Shown: one piece after another, positions 23,011 to 34,419 of the stretch
How positions within the stretch are numbered: the stretch's first letter is position 1
Layout of the letters: each line of letters begins with the position of its first letter
Assembly (NCBI GenBank): GCA_021234155.1
Contig: JAJEKV010000010.1
Coordinates: forward strand, 10,086,406-10,150,405
DNA from: Isoetes taiwanensis
Taxonomy: Eukaryota; Streptophyta; Lycopodiopsida; Isoetales; Isoetaceae
DNA: 64,000 nt
Direction of reading: 5' to 3'
Translations under genes and position numbers: made by a program
The notes under the pieces: model-generated
Databases searched by the model: none
What the model was told of the DNA's origin: nothing
What the model saw: the letters and a program-made list of their open reading frames with translations, nothing else

Positions 23011-23300
23011 TGTAAGTTAAAAATGCAAAGCACTATGAGAATTTACTTTGAAACTATCATATATGGCTAGTAAACAGTGGTGAAAGAGCATTATTACCAG
23101 GTTAAAAAAACCCCACCTTTGAATTTGTAGGGAAAAACCTTTGTAATAATGTCTTTTTATTTCTAACAACCTATAGAGGCAACATGTGCCTTTTTATTCC
23201 CAATAACTATCAATTAGTTATATTCAGGATTGGAGGGAATCGGGTCGTCTTGTGGCCGGCGGGAACGAGGAAGCCATTTGCTTGAAATTGGATCTTGTTA
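23011..23300. repeat. repeat R, copy A (right part)
   Basis: It continues copy A with GTAAGTTAAAAATGC, ATAATGTCTTTTTATT and GAGGGAATCGGGTCGTC, matching 30314-30415 plus 31045-31235 and 34120-34395. Homology stops at about 23300, after GGATCTTGTT. Confidence 0.88.
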
Positions 23301-23339
23301 GTAGACCTGTGACAACATCAGTAAACATTAGTTAAGGCA

Positions 23340-26300
23340 CTTACTTGTGTCTATTGGTTCTTGTGGTACCACTCGAACACCAAAAGCCAAAAGCCATGTC
23401 TCAGTCATAATGTGGGCACAACTGGGGCTGCAGCAAGTTCTAGAGTGTCTGCAAAACAAATTCAAAATCAATAGAGTCTTTAGACGAGGGTTAGAGATGA
23501 TAATATTTACCTCAAATGGTGTGATAGACATGGAATGTGATATCGGTGGATCGCGTTCTCGCTATCACAACCGGCAACATTTTACCCTCCCATTTTAGGA
23601 CAACGTCCACAAAATGGACAACCTTCATCACCCTCTTCTTACGCCTCGGGAAGCATTGGAAGTCACGGGGATCTAAAGGAGTGTCATGACCACTACGCTT
23701 CGAAAAAAAAATCTCAAATCTTTGCATTCGAGGTAGCGGCTCCAGTGATAAGTCTTCACATGTCTTTAGCTCAATTTCAGTTTCTGCTAATTCATTATTT
23801 AATTGTTTCAGCCCAGGCAACATTGTACCATTTAGCTCTTCATCCTTTAGTTAAACACACAACCCGAACACCCTCTGCTTTGCTTTTTTTGTTCTTTGTC
23901 ATGATTGATTGCCATCTGTGCAAATCAGCTCTAATTTCTGATGCTTTATGCTCCATCAACTCAATCTTTCTTTTGATATCATCTTGCCTATCCTCGTTTG
24001 CTTGCAATCGTTGCTTGCATCTATCAAACCTAGCTGATGTTGCAGCCAACCATTCCTTCACAAGTCTGCCAAAGTCTGCAAAACAAAACACTACGTATAT
24101 GTCAGCCTCCTAACATAGTAAGCCACGTACTGATGGAAAACCACAATCACACACCACACAACACAAGGTAGTCTCTACACACCACCAGATACCACACACC
24201 ACACAACATACGCTGCACAGTACGCACCATACAACACGCTGTGGTGGTGGTGGTGGTGTGTGTGGTGGTAGTGGGGTGGTGGTGGTGGTGGTGGTGTGTG
24301 TGGTGGTAGTGGGGTGGTGGTGGTGGTGGGTGGTGTGTGTGGTGGTGGTGGTGGTGGTGGTGGTGGTGGTGGGGTTTGGTGGTGGTGGTGGTGGGGTGTG
24401 TGGTGGTGGTGGAGTGTGGTGTGGGACATGGTGGAGTGTGGTGATGGGGTGTGGTGGTGGGGTGTGGTGTGGTGGTGGTGGAGTGTGGGGTGTGGTGTGG
24501 TTGTGGTGGAGTGTGGTGGTGGTGGATTGTGGTGTGGGACATGGTGGAGTCTGGTGGTGTGGTGTGGTGGTGGTGGAGTGTGGTGGTGGTGGTGGAGGAG
24601 TGTGGTGGTGGTGGTGGAGTGTGGTGGTGGTGGTGGTGTGTGTGGTGGTGGTGGTGGTGTGTGGTGTGGGAGTGTGGCGGCGGGAGATGGTAGAGTGTAG
24701 TGGTGGGAGATGGTGGGGTGTGGTGTGGGACATGGTGGATGCCAACAACTCACCACCACCACACATACCTCATCTATCATTCTGGCATCCATTGCACGAA
24801 ATACCCCACAAATGGCATCATAGAGACACAACATGACAATACAGCCAACATGATGCAAAATGGTAGTAGACATACCTGATTCTTGAAGTGGATTTGATGT
24901 TACCTTTTCTGTGTTGATAGAAACAATCTAGATCAAGCTTGAGATTTTTTTCTGTTGTAACACAACTAATAATTGAACATACCTGCAATGGCATGTTTTG
25001 GTCTCAGAACATTGCTCTGCTTTTCTGTTTTGATTGTGAGTTCAGATTGAATGTGTGGTCTAGAGGAACCTGATTTGGTTTTTTCCCTATCATCTTCATC
25101 ATCCCTGTCACTTTTACTATTTTCCTCCTCGTCAGGTTGGATTTGCCTATGCTTTCTCTTGGGTCTAGAAGAACTGGCCTCTGCTTTCTCATCGAGAGTT
25201 TTATAATAATCCAAGAAGCTCTTCCAATTAACAGCCTCCCCCTTTATATGCAGATAATAAGCCACTGCCCAGGTTCCAGGAGCCATTCCACCCTGGTTAC
25301 GTGAACATCTACATTTGCAGCAGTAGAACTTTCTCTTGCAGTTGCACTCCTCAACCTGGTCTTTATGCCAAGGAACCTTTTGTATAGGTTGTTCATAATA
25401 TTCTTCTGAACTGCTCTCAACAACACGTGAATGTTTTATCCCTTTTTTTGCTGGCCCCTTACTAAGCTGAATTACAGAACTTTGCTGCTTAGAACACAAA
25501 TCAATTTATATGAGATTAAATTAATTAAAACACAAATAAGAAATATCAAAGTCTTACCTTCTGCAAAGCTTCTACAGCTTTCCTTACTGGACTTGGTGAC
25601 ACTTGAGCTGATGCACTAGAACCAACATTTTTTGGTGACTCAGAAGCAGGTGAAGCCACAGGTGCCACAGGTGCTTTATTAAGTAATAAAGCAGGGGAAG
25701 CCACATGTGTGACAACATTGGAAAACTTATCAGGTGAAGCAAATGCACTAGTAGTGCCTACCTCAAATGCATTGCCTGCCTGAATCTGCAAGTCTTCTTC
25801 ACCTGCAACCTCTAGACCAAGTTCCACAAAAACTTCCCTGGGAACTTCCTTCAAACACCTGAAGCATGTCTTCTTTTCATACAAAAGCATGCAGCATGCC
25901 AAGTGATAGACATGTTCACATGGTAATGCCATAATCAATTTATATTTTGGATTGAAGACCAATCCACATGCAGCACATGCATCTTCCATGAAATCAGGCA
26001 ACTTGCTTTTCATAGTTATAATAGACATTTTTGATATATCTGAGTCCATCAATTGTCTACTAGCTTCTAAGTAGTTCCTGCTTTCCTGTAATCTGAATTC
26101 CAGTGAAGTTTTTAATCTTTCCTTCTTTTCCTTCTCATGTAATGCTTCAACACTAACCTTTGGAAGGCAAGCCTCCAGTTTTAGAGCAAAAATATATTTC
26201 ACCACTTATTTTTTGCTTTAACTCTTCCATCTGCTTCAAGTCTCCATCATTCTTGTCTGCTTTGGCATCCAAAGCAGACAACTCATTCTCCATTCTTGTC

Positions 26301-26850
26301 CATGCTCAATCATCCTCTCTTCCCTTGCTAAAGAGTTCTTATCTACCTCAATGGTACTAATTATTTTTACCAGATCAGTTGTACATTTGTCTAAATCTGT
26401 TTCCAACTTACTAACCTTCTTTTCAATCAAAGAATGTTGAAACTTAAATTGGAAACAAAAAAACTCAGAAGACTGACCTGCTTTCCCCTTAAATTCAAGT
26501 TGAGGTGTTGATCTACCTGAAGCTAGAGGTGTACTTTGGCATGAAGGAACTGTAGTTTTGATCCTTTTAACATCTTCTTTTTTAACATCAATGTCATCCC
26601 TCTTTCTCCTGGACCAAACATTGACCTGTTTCTTGTAAGCATCCCAATCAACCCAATGAGCCTCAGGGTTATGCTCTGCCCGACTACAGTTTTCCCATGC
26701 AAATGATAATGCTACTAGCTTCCTCAATTCATTATTTGGGACACCTCCATCTCCATACAAGAAATCGATCAAGCCGTCCAATTTTTGCTTCAAATGAGGG
26801 CGAACAAAGTAGATTTTGATTTTGCCTGAAACCATTGGCTCAGAGACCAA
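23340..26850 (-). CDS. multi-exon coiled-coil / RING-finger protein related to the transposon partner
   Basis: From the ATG at 26850: an N-terminal domain (YFVRPHLKQKLDGLIDFLYG, HWVDWDAYKKQ), a coiled coil (26440-26050), then a RING-like finger CAACGLVF, LPCEHVYHLACC, CFRC (25970-25850). An exon at 25499-24966 has a Cys cluster (CNCKRKFYCCKCRC) and a second W..NW domain (TWAVAYYLHIKGEAVNWKSF). After a short exon (about 24875-24768) and a repeat-filled intron there is another coiled coil (24091-23840) and basic C-terminal exons. The intron at 23457-23511 has GT-AG ends. Frames slip near 26295 and 26195, so it may be a pseudogene. The domain order resembles the partner in the TIR transposon. 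No transposase or TIR was found beside it. Confidence 0.6.
24236..24745. repeat. (GGT)n / GTGTGGTGG microsatellite within an intron
   Basis: About 500 bp of GGTGGTGGTG and TGTGTGGTGG interspersed with repeats of GGGACATGGTGGA. Long ORFs in this tract (GGG- and PPHTT-rich) arise from the repeat. It lies between two exons of the minus-strand RING gene. Confidence 0.95.
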
Positions 26851-29067
26851 ACACTGTTCCAGTCATCTGCAGTGACATTTTTTGCCAGCCATTTCAGCTT
26901 TTGCTGTGGGATGATTCCTTCACCAGCCATGAGAAAAGAAGATACTTTAAAAAAAACAGCAACAAACAAAGAAGTCGGAGCAAGCGCCTTGAAGAGGATG
27001 CTTCAATTTGCAAAATGCAGGAATCGAAGTGCAATCGGGGAGCAAATTGGTCTGTACAATTTAATTAGTAACAATGGGCGCGAATAATTACACCCCTGAC
27101 AATCAAAATCATTGTTCGCCGAAAAGGCGCGCGGAAATCGAAAAGGTGCGTCGGGCGCTGCTTAGCGTGCTTTCTCCGCTTCCGCTTGTCGCGCTTTTTT
27201 GTACCCCAATATCTAACTTAGACCCTGGCACAGAATTTGTGAGCAGCACAGGACTATCTAAGTATATTCCAACTGGAACAAAGTTACCTCATGGAACTAT
27301 TGGAGCTGGAGTTGCTTATCGAGCAATTGCAAGTAATAACTCAGAGGATCATTGCAACATTTTTAAAGTATTCAGCATTAGATCATGATCATGTAGTACC
27401 GCGAAAAACCATGATTACTTCGGATGCAATTATGTTAGCAGTTCTGCATGTATAGCCTCATGTTTAGCACTTTCTAGAATATTAACATAAAATGTCCAGC
27501 CTTCTACTCTCCTTTTTTTCTGACGTCAAATTAGTACATTTTTTTCGCAAGTTGCAAGCATATGATTCTATGAAGTGGTGGCAGGCTCTTTTCAAGGTCA
27601 AAGTCCCCCAAAGTCCTAAAGGATCTATTGCCAAATCATGCTTCATAAATTACATGAAACCCGATGTTGGGAATTTTTAGGGTGTATTTTCAGGACATGC
27701 TTCATAAATTACATGAAGCCCCATGTTTTATTGCTATTGTCTAACATACCAAAAATTTAATATGTTATAGATCTTGGATTTGGATTCCATTTTAGATTCA
27801 GTTAAGTATTAGAATGCATGTTTAATCATACTTTTCATTAGTTGCGTTGTTCACATTAATAAATAGTTTTAAACCTTATCTTCTATGCTTTGTACAAAAG
27901 AGTTGGAGGAGTCGTGCAAGTGTTTTTTATGAAATCAAAGTTACATATAGATGATCCTAGCATATATTTGTGCAACTTAAATATGATTGTTTACTTCTCC
28001 TGTATGGATCTTTGTCAATGAGGGTGGAGGTTGTTGCCCATTATTGTGGAGTGGATCTTGGAGTTATGCTTGGTATAAGGTGCCCAATGTATGCAAAGTA
28101 TTAGATAATCCGTTGTTGTTTCGCGGAAGGATAGAAGGAAGGAGATACTTTCACGGCGAAAAGAAATGAACAACACTATTAACAAAACAACCATTGCTTA
28201 AAGCAGTTGTGTACTTGGTGTTCTAGATGACTTAGCCATTGCCTACATAGCAACCAATGCAATTCAAATAGATCTCTTATGCTTGAATGTGTAACTTTAT
28301 AGATGTGAACAAAGTTAATTTAGATCTCTTATGCTTGAACGTGGAACTTTGTAGATGTGAAAAAAGTTACTTTAGTTGAAGCATCGAATTCAATAAAGTA
28401 CTTTTGGATTACTGACGTACTCTTTTCTCATTGTTGGCTTATCCATTTACAGTTTTCCAACTTCTGCCTAGCAACTTTGGGCAACTTTGTAGAGTGAACA
28501 AAGTTAATTTAATTGGCAGCACTAGAACCTGTGGAGTACCTTTGGATTATTAATGCACTCTTTTGTCATTATTGGCTTATCCTATCCACAGAGCAGGTAG
28601 TAAAGATGATGTGCATATTATTGTACAATATCAGTTAGCAATGTTTTCGCAAAGCTTTATACAGAATGTAAGCTATTTGTTAGGCAAATGAAAATGACAA
28701 TGACAGTCAAGCATATGGACAAGCAGGTTTCAGGCACAATTATTCAACGTCTTTGAAGGTATTATAAGAGGGAGCAAAAGGTCTAGGTAATAAGAGATTT
28801 ATTGATTTAACAAAATTCTTCGGTCGTGTTAAACATAATGACTTAGCATCTAGATTAAATGAGTTGCAAGTCTCTCTTTATCTTCAGCATGCAATAGTTT
28901 GCCTCTATAAGTGTGTTGTGATTGAGCTTTTTTTTCTTATACAACCAAATGATATAGATTCCTCAATATCCTTAAAGTACATTATGTCCTCATAAAAGGC
29001 TAGAATAATACATGCATTGCATATGCATATTATCATAGCCGTATTATTTTACAAGCTCAAAAGTTAT
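26851..29067. other. region upstream of the RING gene; unassigned, ends at Helitron H2
   Basis: 27074-27388 is an open frame (LPHGTIGAGVAYRAIASNN) that could include a captured exon but matches nothing I know. 27066-27210 is unusually GC-rich for the window (GGCGCGCGG, GTCGGGCGCTGC) and may be a promoter region of the divergent RING gene. 28280-28560 contains two diverged copies of a ~190-bp block (AACTTTGTAGA, GTACCTTTGGATTA). Nothing else is seen. Confidence 0.4.
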
Positions 29068-29095
29068 GCCCAGCAACGCTGGGCACCATAACTAG
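29068..29095 (+). mobile_element. Helitron H2 3' terminus
   Basis: A perfect hairpin GCCCAGC-AAC-GCTGGGC (29068-29084) is followed by ACCATAA and CTAG, then T. The right flank TATATTTATAAAAACTAG occurs without the element at 31405 (after AACAAAAAA) and, as TATACTTATAAAAACTA, at 32101, giving an A|T empty site. The 5' end was not found. Confidence 0.85.
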
Positions 29096-29629
29096 TATAT
29101 TTATAAAAACTAGGCCTTGCATTTAATCTTCTCAATCTTACTTAGTTCTCTCTGATTCTCCACATAGGTTATTGATTATGTAAATTTTGTAACTTTTAAA
29201 ATAGAATGTGCATAAGCATACTCTGAGCATCAATGACAAAAGTTACAAGGGACTTTGGCCAATAACTCCCAATCCCTAGATAAAATAAGGGAGACATCCC
29301 ATTAATCTAAAAAAAATTGAAGGTAAGAAGTTTCACATTCCATTGATCTTAATAAATTAAAGGTGACATCCCATTAATCTTAAAGACTCCAAGATAAAAT
29401 AAGGAAGACATCCCACTAATCTTCAAATAATACGTTTTGAACCAATGCTCTCAGAACAACATGACTCTTGGCAAGTAAACTCGGCAATATAACATAATTG
29501 TATACTAACAGTATATTAACATCATTATACTATTAATCAATGTAGAATCAATAAAGTCTACCATGACAACCAATTGCCAGAACATGTCCAGAAAACATCT
29601 ATTACAAGCTGTTCATTCAAAGGTAACTT
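29096..29629. repeat. repeat U, copy 1
   Basis: It contains GGCCTTGCATTTAATCTTC, CAATAACTCCCAATCCC and repeated ACATCCCA(T/C)TAATCT. Copies occur at 31405-31686 and in pieces at 32101-33330. U lies directly upstream of repeat R, so U+R is the duplicated unit. Confidence 0.85.
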
Positions 29630-30415
29630 TAACCTATGAGATCGTTTTCAATGTATTATCTTAAAGTCGAATACACATTGTGTCCTTCCCATGAAGGAGG
29701 CTATTTATGTCAAACATGTGCACAACATTTGGATTGGCTCTTGAACAAGACGAGTTGTATAGTTCGCATGATATGATACAAAGAATTATGCATTAAAGCA
29801 TAGCGGGATTGGTTAGGATTGTTCATAATAGATTCATTCAATGGCTTAAATGGACAAAATCCATTTCTATGTCACGACAATACCAAACTTGGCTTTCAGT
29901 ATCATCTCATTCAAACTTGGATGAGGACCTATAGTGCAAAGCTACAATAAGGAAGCAAAAGGGCATAAAAAATGAGTATCATAGACTACTCAATTGTACA
30001 TAACTCAAAGACACATTGAAGGGCTTAAATAGACAAAATCCTAAGACATTCTATTTACATAGTATCACAATATAAGAATGATGCTCCCTTCCATGAACCC
30101 ATAATGGTGCCACCCCGAAACGGATAGTATAAAAATGTAATGTCCATCAACACTTACATGTTCCCAACATTTGCAGGTATCCACATGACGCCTAGCATCA
30201 TTTACAGGTCCCCACGTGATCCCAGCAACGTTGGGCACCTAACTAGTTCGAATATAAGAATATCTGGGACAAATTATTGGCGAACATATATAAACCTATC
30301 TGTTTAGATAGAATGTAAGTTAAAAATGCAAAGCACTATGAGAATTTACTTTGAAACTATCATATGTGGCTAGTAAACAGTGGTGAAAGAGCATTATTAC
30401 CAGGGTTAGAAAACC
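29630..30415. repeat. repeat R, copy B (left part)
   Basis: Nearly identical to copies A and C. It holds the uninterrupted target site of Helitron H1 (30313/30314) and the internal terminus with CTAG at 30243-30246. It is broken near 30415 by a ~620-bp insert and resumes near 31045. Confidence 0.9.
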
Positions 30416-31045
30416 CCACCTCTTCTTCTCCGGGCACATCATCCGGGCCTTCTTCTCCTTCTTCTTCAGATTCTGTAGTAGGGCATTGTGCTTTGACAAT
30501 GGGATCATTTTTTGATGGGGTTGCATGATCTATTCCTGCTTCAACTGATAGCATTATGGGTTTTGCATGGCTGGGTTCTTGGTCTGCCACTAAAAATCTC
30601 TCAATAATATAATATATTTCCGATCAATCAATTAATGACCCATCATAAATCCTTAAAGTTTATGGCATGCAATATGGGTTTCAGAAGGCACCTCTGAGAT
30701 TGCAACTTCATCCCCAGCCTGAACAAGAGAAGACGCAGCCGCAACCTTAATAGTATCTCCGCGGCAGCTCCCTCCACAGACGCCCTTGGCACTTCCGTTA
30801 TCCATAGAAAATCGAGAGTATTATCTGCCATATCTTGTTCCAGTTAGCCAGTTTCCACGCCGCCCGCCCAACAACACTGGTGACCGAGAGTTTACAGGCC
30901 ACAACAAGTTTCGAGCGGTCACCAGCATGTTCTATGGATATTCTAGCATATACCTAGGATATGCCAAAAGCCCACATAAACAAGGGTTTGCCCCCCCTAG
31001 GGGCAACCCAACAAGGGTTTGCCCCCCTAGGGGCAACCCAAAAAC
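30416..31045 (-). other. exon-like insert in copy B flanked by an AAACCCCACCT direct repeat
   Basis: Absent from copies A and C. On the minus strand there is a possible first exon (ATG at 30801; MDNGSAKGVCGGSCRGD..., ending TCAGAG|gtgcc) and a second with acceptor ttttag|TGGCAG at about 30590 (ATPSKND, ESEEEGEEGPDDVPGEEE) and donor CCCTG|gtaata. The two exons do not join in frame. On the right is a tandem pair of GGGTTTGCCCC...GGGGCAACCC palindromic blocks (30980-31040). I infer a captured gene fragment; the gene is not recognised. Confidence 0.5.
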
Positions 31046-31404
31046 CCCACCTTTGAGGTTGTAAGGGAAAAACCTTTGTAATAATGTCTTTTTATTTCTA
31101 ACAACCTATAGAGGCAGCATGTGCCTTTTTATTTCTAATAACTATCAATTAATTATATTCAGGATTGGAGGGAATCGGGTCGTCTTCTGGCCGGTGGGAA
31201 CGGGGAAGCCATTTGCTTGAATTTGGATCTTGTTGCACATCCTTGTTAGAATGAATCCACCAACAGTAGGGAACCTCCAACGTTGATTTGAGGGAATCTT
31301 GCCACTTGTTCACCAATACATAGTCTCCATAACCAGGATCTTCCTGAACCGGACGCAGGATTAAACACAGGTTGGGAGTTTTATCCCCTGAGCAGAACAA
31401 AAAA
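31046..31404. repeat. repeat R, copy B (right part)
   Basis: It continues copy B and carries the uninterrupted target of Helitron H3 (31255/31256, ATGAA|TCCACC). Its minus strand has a short coding-like piece (PVQEDPGYGDYVLVNKWQDS) shared with 38715-38830; the protein is unknown. Confidence 0.85.
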
Positions 31405-32302
31405 TATATTTATAAAAACTAGGCCTTGCATTTAATCTTCTCAATCTTACTTAGTTCTCTTTGATTCTCAACATAGGTTATTGATTATGTAAATTTTGTA
31501 ACTTTTGAAATAGAATGTGCATAATCATACTCTAAGCATCAATGACAAAAGTTACAAGAGACTTTGACCAATAACTCCCAATCCCTAGGTAAAATAAGGG
31601 AGACATCCCATTAATCTAAAAAAAATTAAAGGTAAGAAGTTTGACGTTCCATTGATCTTAATAAATTAAAGGTGACATCCCACCAGTTGTAGAACAGTTC
31701 CAACCAGTTGCTTTTGGCTTCTCAAACTAGAAGCACATGTAATGTCTTATTTCTCAATGAGGATTATTTAACCCAAGGACCATCATCTCATCTCCAGAAA
31801 GCTTTGGGCCATGCCTTTGCTCACTCAACAGGCATCTGTAGCTGCTTCATGATGGTTGCACAAATTATTACCATCGCATTTTCAGGATACAAACTTCTTA
31901 AAAGATTGCTACTTGAAGCAGACCCAGCAACAGATCAAGGATGACATGAAGAATTTGAGTATTTCTTGCTCACACATCCAACTTCTCACACTTAATCTTC
32001 TCAATCTATATTTATTTTCTATTACACAAGTTAATTTTTCCTTTTGATTGTATGGATTAAACACAGGTTGGGAGTTTTATCCCCTGAGCAAAACAAAAAA
32101 TATACTTATAAAAACTAAGCTTTGCATTTAATCTTCTCAATCTTACTTAGTTCTCTCTGATTCTAAGACACAGCTTGGGAGTCCAGAAAGCGTTTTTCTG
32201 CTCTACATTTACATGTTCTTGATGGAATACTACTGTTTGTCTGCATCCAAGAATGATGACAACAAGGTTATTAATTATGCAAATTTTGTAACTTTTGAAA
32301 TA
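31405..32302. repeat. repeat U, copy 2, with inserted scraps
   Basis: 31405-31686 matches U. At 31687-32045 and 32162-32270 there are foreign scraps without known motifs. 32045-32160 repeats the end of R and the start of U (GGGAGTTTTATCCCCTGAGCA), so the copies have been rearranged. Confidence 0.7.
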
Positions 32303-32903
32303 GAAGGAAGGAAGGAAGGAAGGAAGTTTATTTTAACGTCCACGGAGGCCAGAGGCCTATGAGACGGCACCTGAATGAGCAAAAAGCCAAAACCCCAATA
32401 CCAAAACAAACAATGTAATCATGCAAGAGAACCCTACTAATGGGATGAAAAAACCCCCACTTGGGAGGAAAAACCCTAACAGTAGGCTCTCAAATACCAT
32501 GCCCCGAGAAGAGCAAGTCCGACGGTGAAATCTGCAGGATGTAAGCTCCCGGTCAACGCTACCATAGGTGATGCGATAATCGATGTAGCGGTGTGTCGAG
32601 CATCTAAGATCGCTGTGCCTTTGCTTTCGGACATGGGCATATGCTGGGCACCGCTGGAGGGCATGGTGCTCATCCTCTATCACGTGCATCTCACAACACT
32701 GACATATCCTCTCCTCCCTGGGGATCCCGTGCCCGCCATTCACCCCCCAGCGACCTGTCTCAATTCTGAGGTAATGGGAACCCGTCCTTATGGCGGCAAT
32801 AGCTCTCCGTTTCTTCACAGAGATGTGTGCTTTCAAGTACCGATGGGGTCCATGCTCAAGGCTGGGATTAATCTGAGCGTGATAGTGCTCTGTCTTGCGT
32901 GAA
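32303..32903 (-). mobile_element. 5'-truncated LINE with zinc-binding end of the RT polyprotein
   Basis: On the minus strand from 32836: RTGSHYLRIETGRWG, ERICQCCEM and DEHHALQRCPAYAHVRKQR, the conserved Cys/His region after the reverse transcriptase of plant non-LTR elements. Its 3' end is GTGGACGTTAAAATAAAC followed by (TTCC)n. It splits repeat U: GAAATAGAA left and AATGTGCATAATC right are contiguous at about 31515-31540. The 5' part of the LINE is missing. Confidence 0.85.
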
Positions 32904-33330
32904 TGTGCATAATCATACTCTAAGCATCAATGACAAAAGTTACAAGAGACTTTGGCCAATAACTCCCAATCCCATTAATCTAAATTAATGGGAGACATCC
33001 CATTAATCTAAATTAAATTAAAGGTAAGAAGTTTGACATTCCATTAATCTTAATAAATTAAAGGTGACATACCATTAATCTTAAAGACTCCTAGATAAAA
33101 TAAGGAAGACATCTCACTAATCTTCAAATAATACATTTTGAACCAATGCTCTCAGAACAACATGAGTCTTGACAAGTAAACTCGACAATATAACATAACT
33201 GTATACTAATAGTATATTAACACCATTATACTATTAATCAATGCAGAATCAATAAAGTCTACCATGACAACCAATTGCCAGAACATATCAAGAAAACATC
33301 TATTACAAGTTGTTCATTCAAAGGTAACTT
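32904..33330. repeat. repeat U, copy 2 (rest)
   Basis: It matches 29210-29629, with TAAAGACTCC and AACCAATTGCCAGAACAT, and leads directly into repeat R copy C. Confidence 0.85.
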
Positions 33331-34419
33331 TAACCTGTGAGATCGTTTTCAATGTATCATCTTAAAGTCGAATAAACATTGTCTCCTTCCCATGAAGGAG
33401 GCTATTTATGTCAAACATGTGCACAACATTTGGATTGGCTCTTGAACAACACGAGTTGTATAGTTCGCGTGATATGATACAAAAAAATATGCATTAAAGC
33501 ATAGCGGGATTGGTTAGGATTGTTTATAATAGATTAATTCAATGGCTTAAATGAAAAAAATCCATTTCTATGTCACGACAATACCAAACTTGGCTTTCAG
33601 TATCATCTCATTCAAACTTGGATCAGGACCTATAGTGCAAAGCTACAATAAGGAAGCAAAAGGGCATAAAAAATGAGTATCATAGACTACTCAATTGTAC
33701 ATAACTCAAAGACACATTCAAGGGCTTAAATAGACAAAATCCTAAGACATTCTATTTACATAGTATCACAATATGATATAAACAAGAATGATGCTCCCTT
33801 CGGGGCGGGGGTTTTTTAACCCGGACAGTAATAAGTTTGTTGCGCTCCTTCTGGGTCCCATAGGCCGATTGGTCTCAGTGGACGATAAAAAAACTATTCT
33901 ATTCTATTCTATTCCATGAACCCATAATGGTGCCACCCCGAAACGGATAGTATAAAAATGTACATGTTCCCAACATTTGCAGGTATCCACATGATGCTTA
34001 GCATCATTTACAGGTCCCCACGTGATCCCAGCAACGTTGGGCACCTAACTAGTTCGAATATAAGAATATCTGGGACAAATTATTAGCGAACATATATAAA
34101 CCTATCTGTTTAGATAGAATGTAAGTTAAAAATGCAAAGCACTATGAGAATTTACTTTGAAACTATCATATGTGGCTAGTAAACAGTGGTGAAAGAGCAT
34201 TATTACCAGGGTTAAAAAACCCTTGTAAGGGAAAAACCTTTGTAATAATGTCTTTTTATTTCTAACAACCTATAGAGGCAGCATGTGCCTTTTTATTTCT
34301 AAGAACTATCAATTAGTTATATTCATTATTGGAGGGAATCGGGTCGTCTTGTGGCCAGTGGGAACGGGGAAGCCATTTGCTTGAATTTGGATCTTGTTGC
34401 ACATCCTTGTTAGAATGAA
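33331..34419. repeat. repeat R, copy C (left part)
   Basis: Nearly identical to copy B. It is interrupted by a LINE tail at 33801-33913 and by Helitron H3 at 34420, and has the internal terminus with CTAG at 34049-34052 and the empty H1 site at 34119/34120. It resumes at 38715-38815 and ends before the gypsy element. Confidence 0.9.
33801..33913 (+). mobile_element. 5'-truncated LINE tail
   Basis: It is inserted in copy C between ATGCTCCCTT and CCATGAACCC, which are contiguous in copies A and B. It contains GTCCCATAGG, TTGGTCTCAGTGGACGAT and ends with (TATTC)n. It is the same tail type as 3828-3920. Confidence 0.85.

Noticed and set aside
23293-23300. TC at 23293 as the 5' end of Helitron H2
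   Set aside because: Homology to the other R copies continues seven bases past this point, so the border is not there.
24110-24873. ORFs of P, H, T or G, V, W repeats
   Set aside because: Translations of the GGT/GTG microsatellite, which lies in an intron of the RING gene.
30960-31040. GGGTTTGCCCC blocks as organellar DNA
   Set aside because: No organellar gene or longer match is recognisable; treated as local palindromic repeats.
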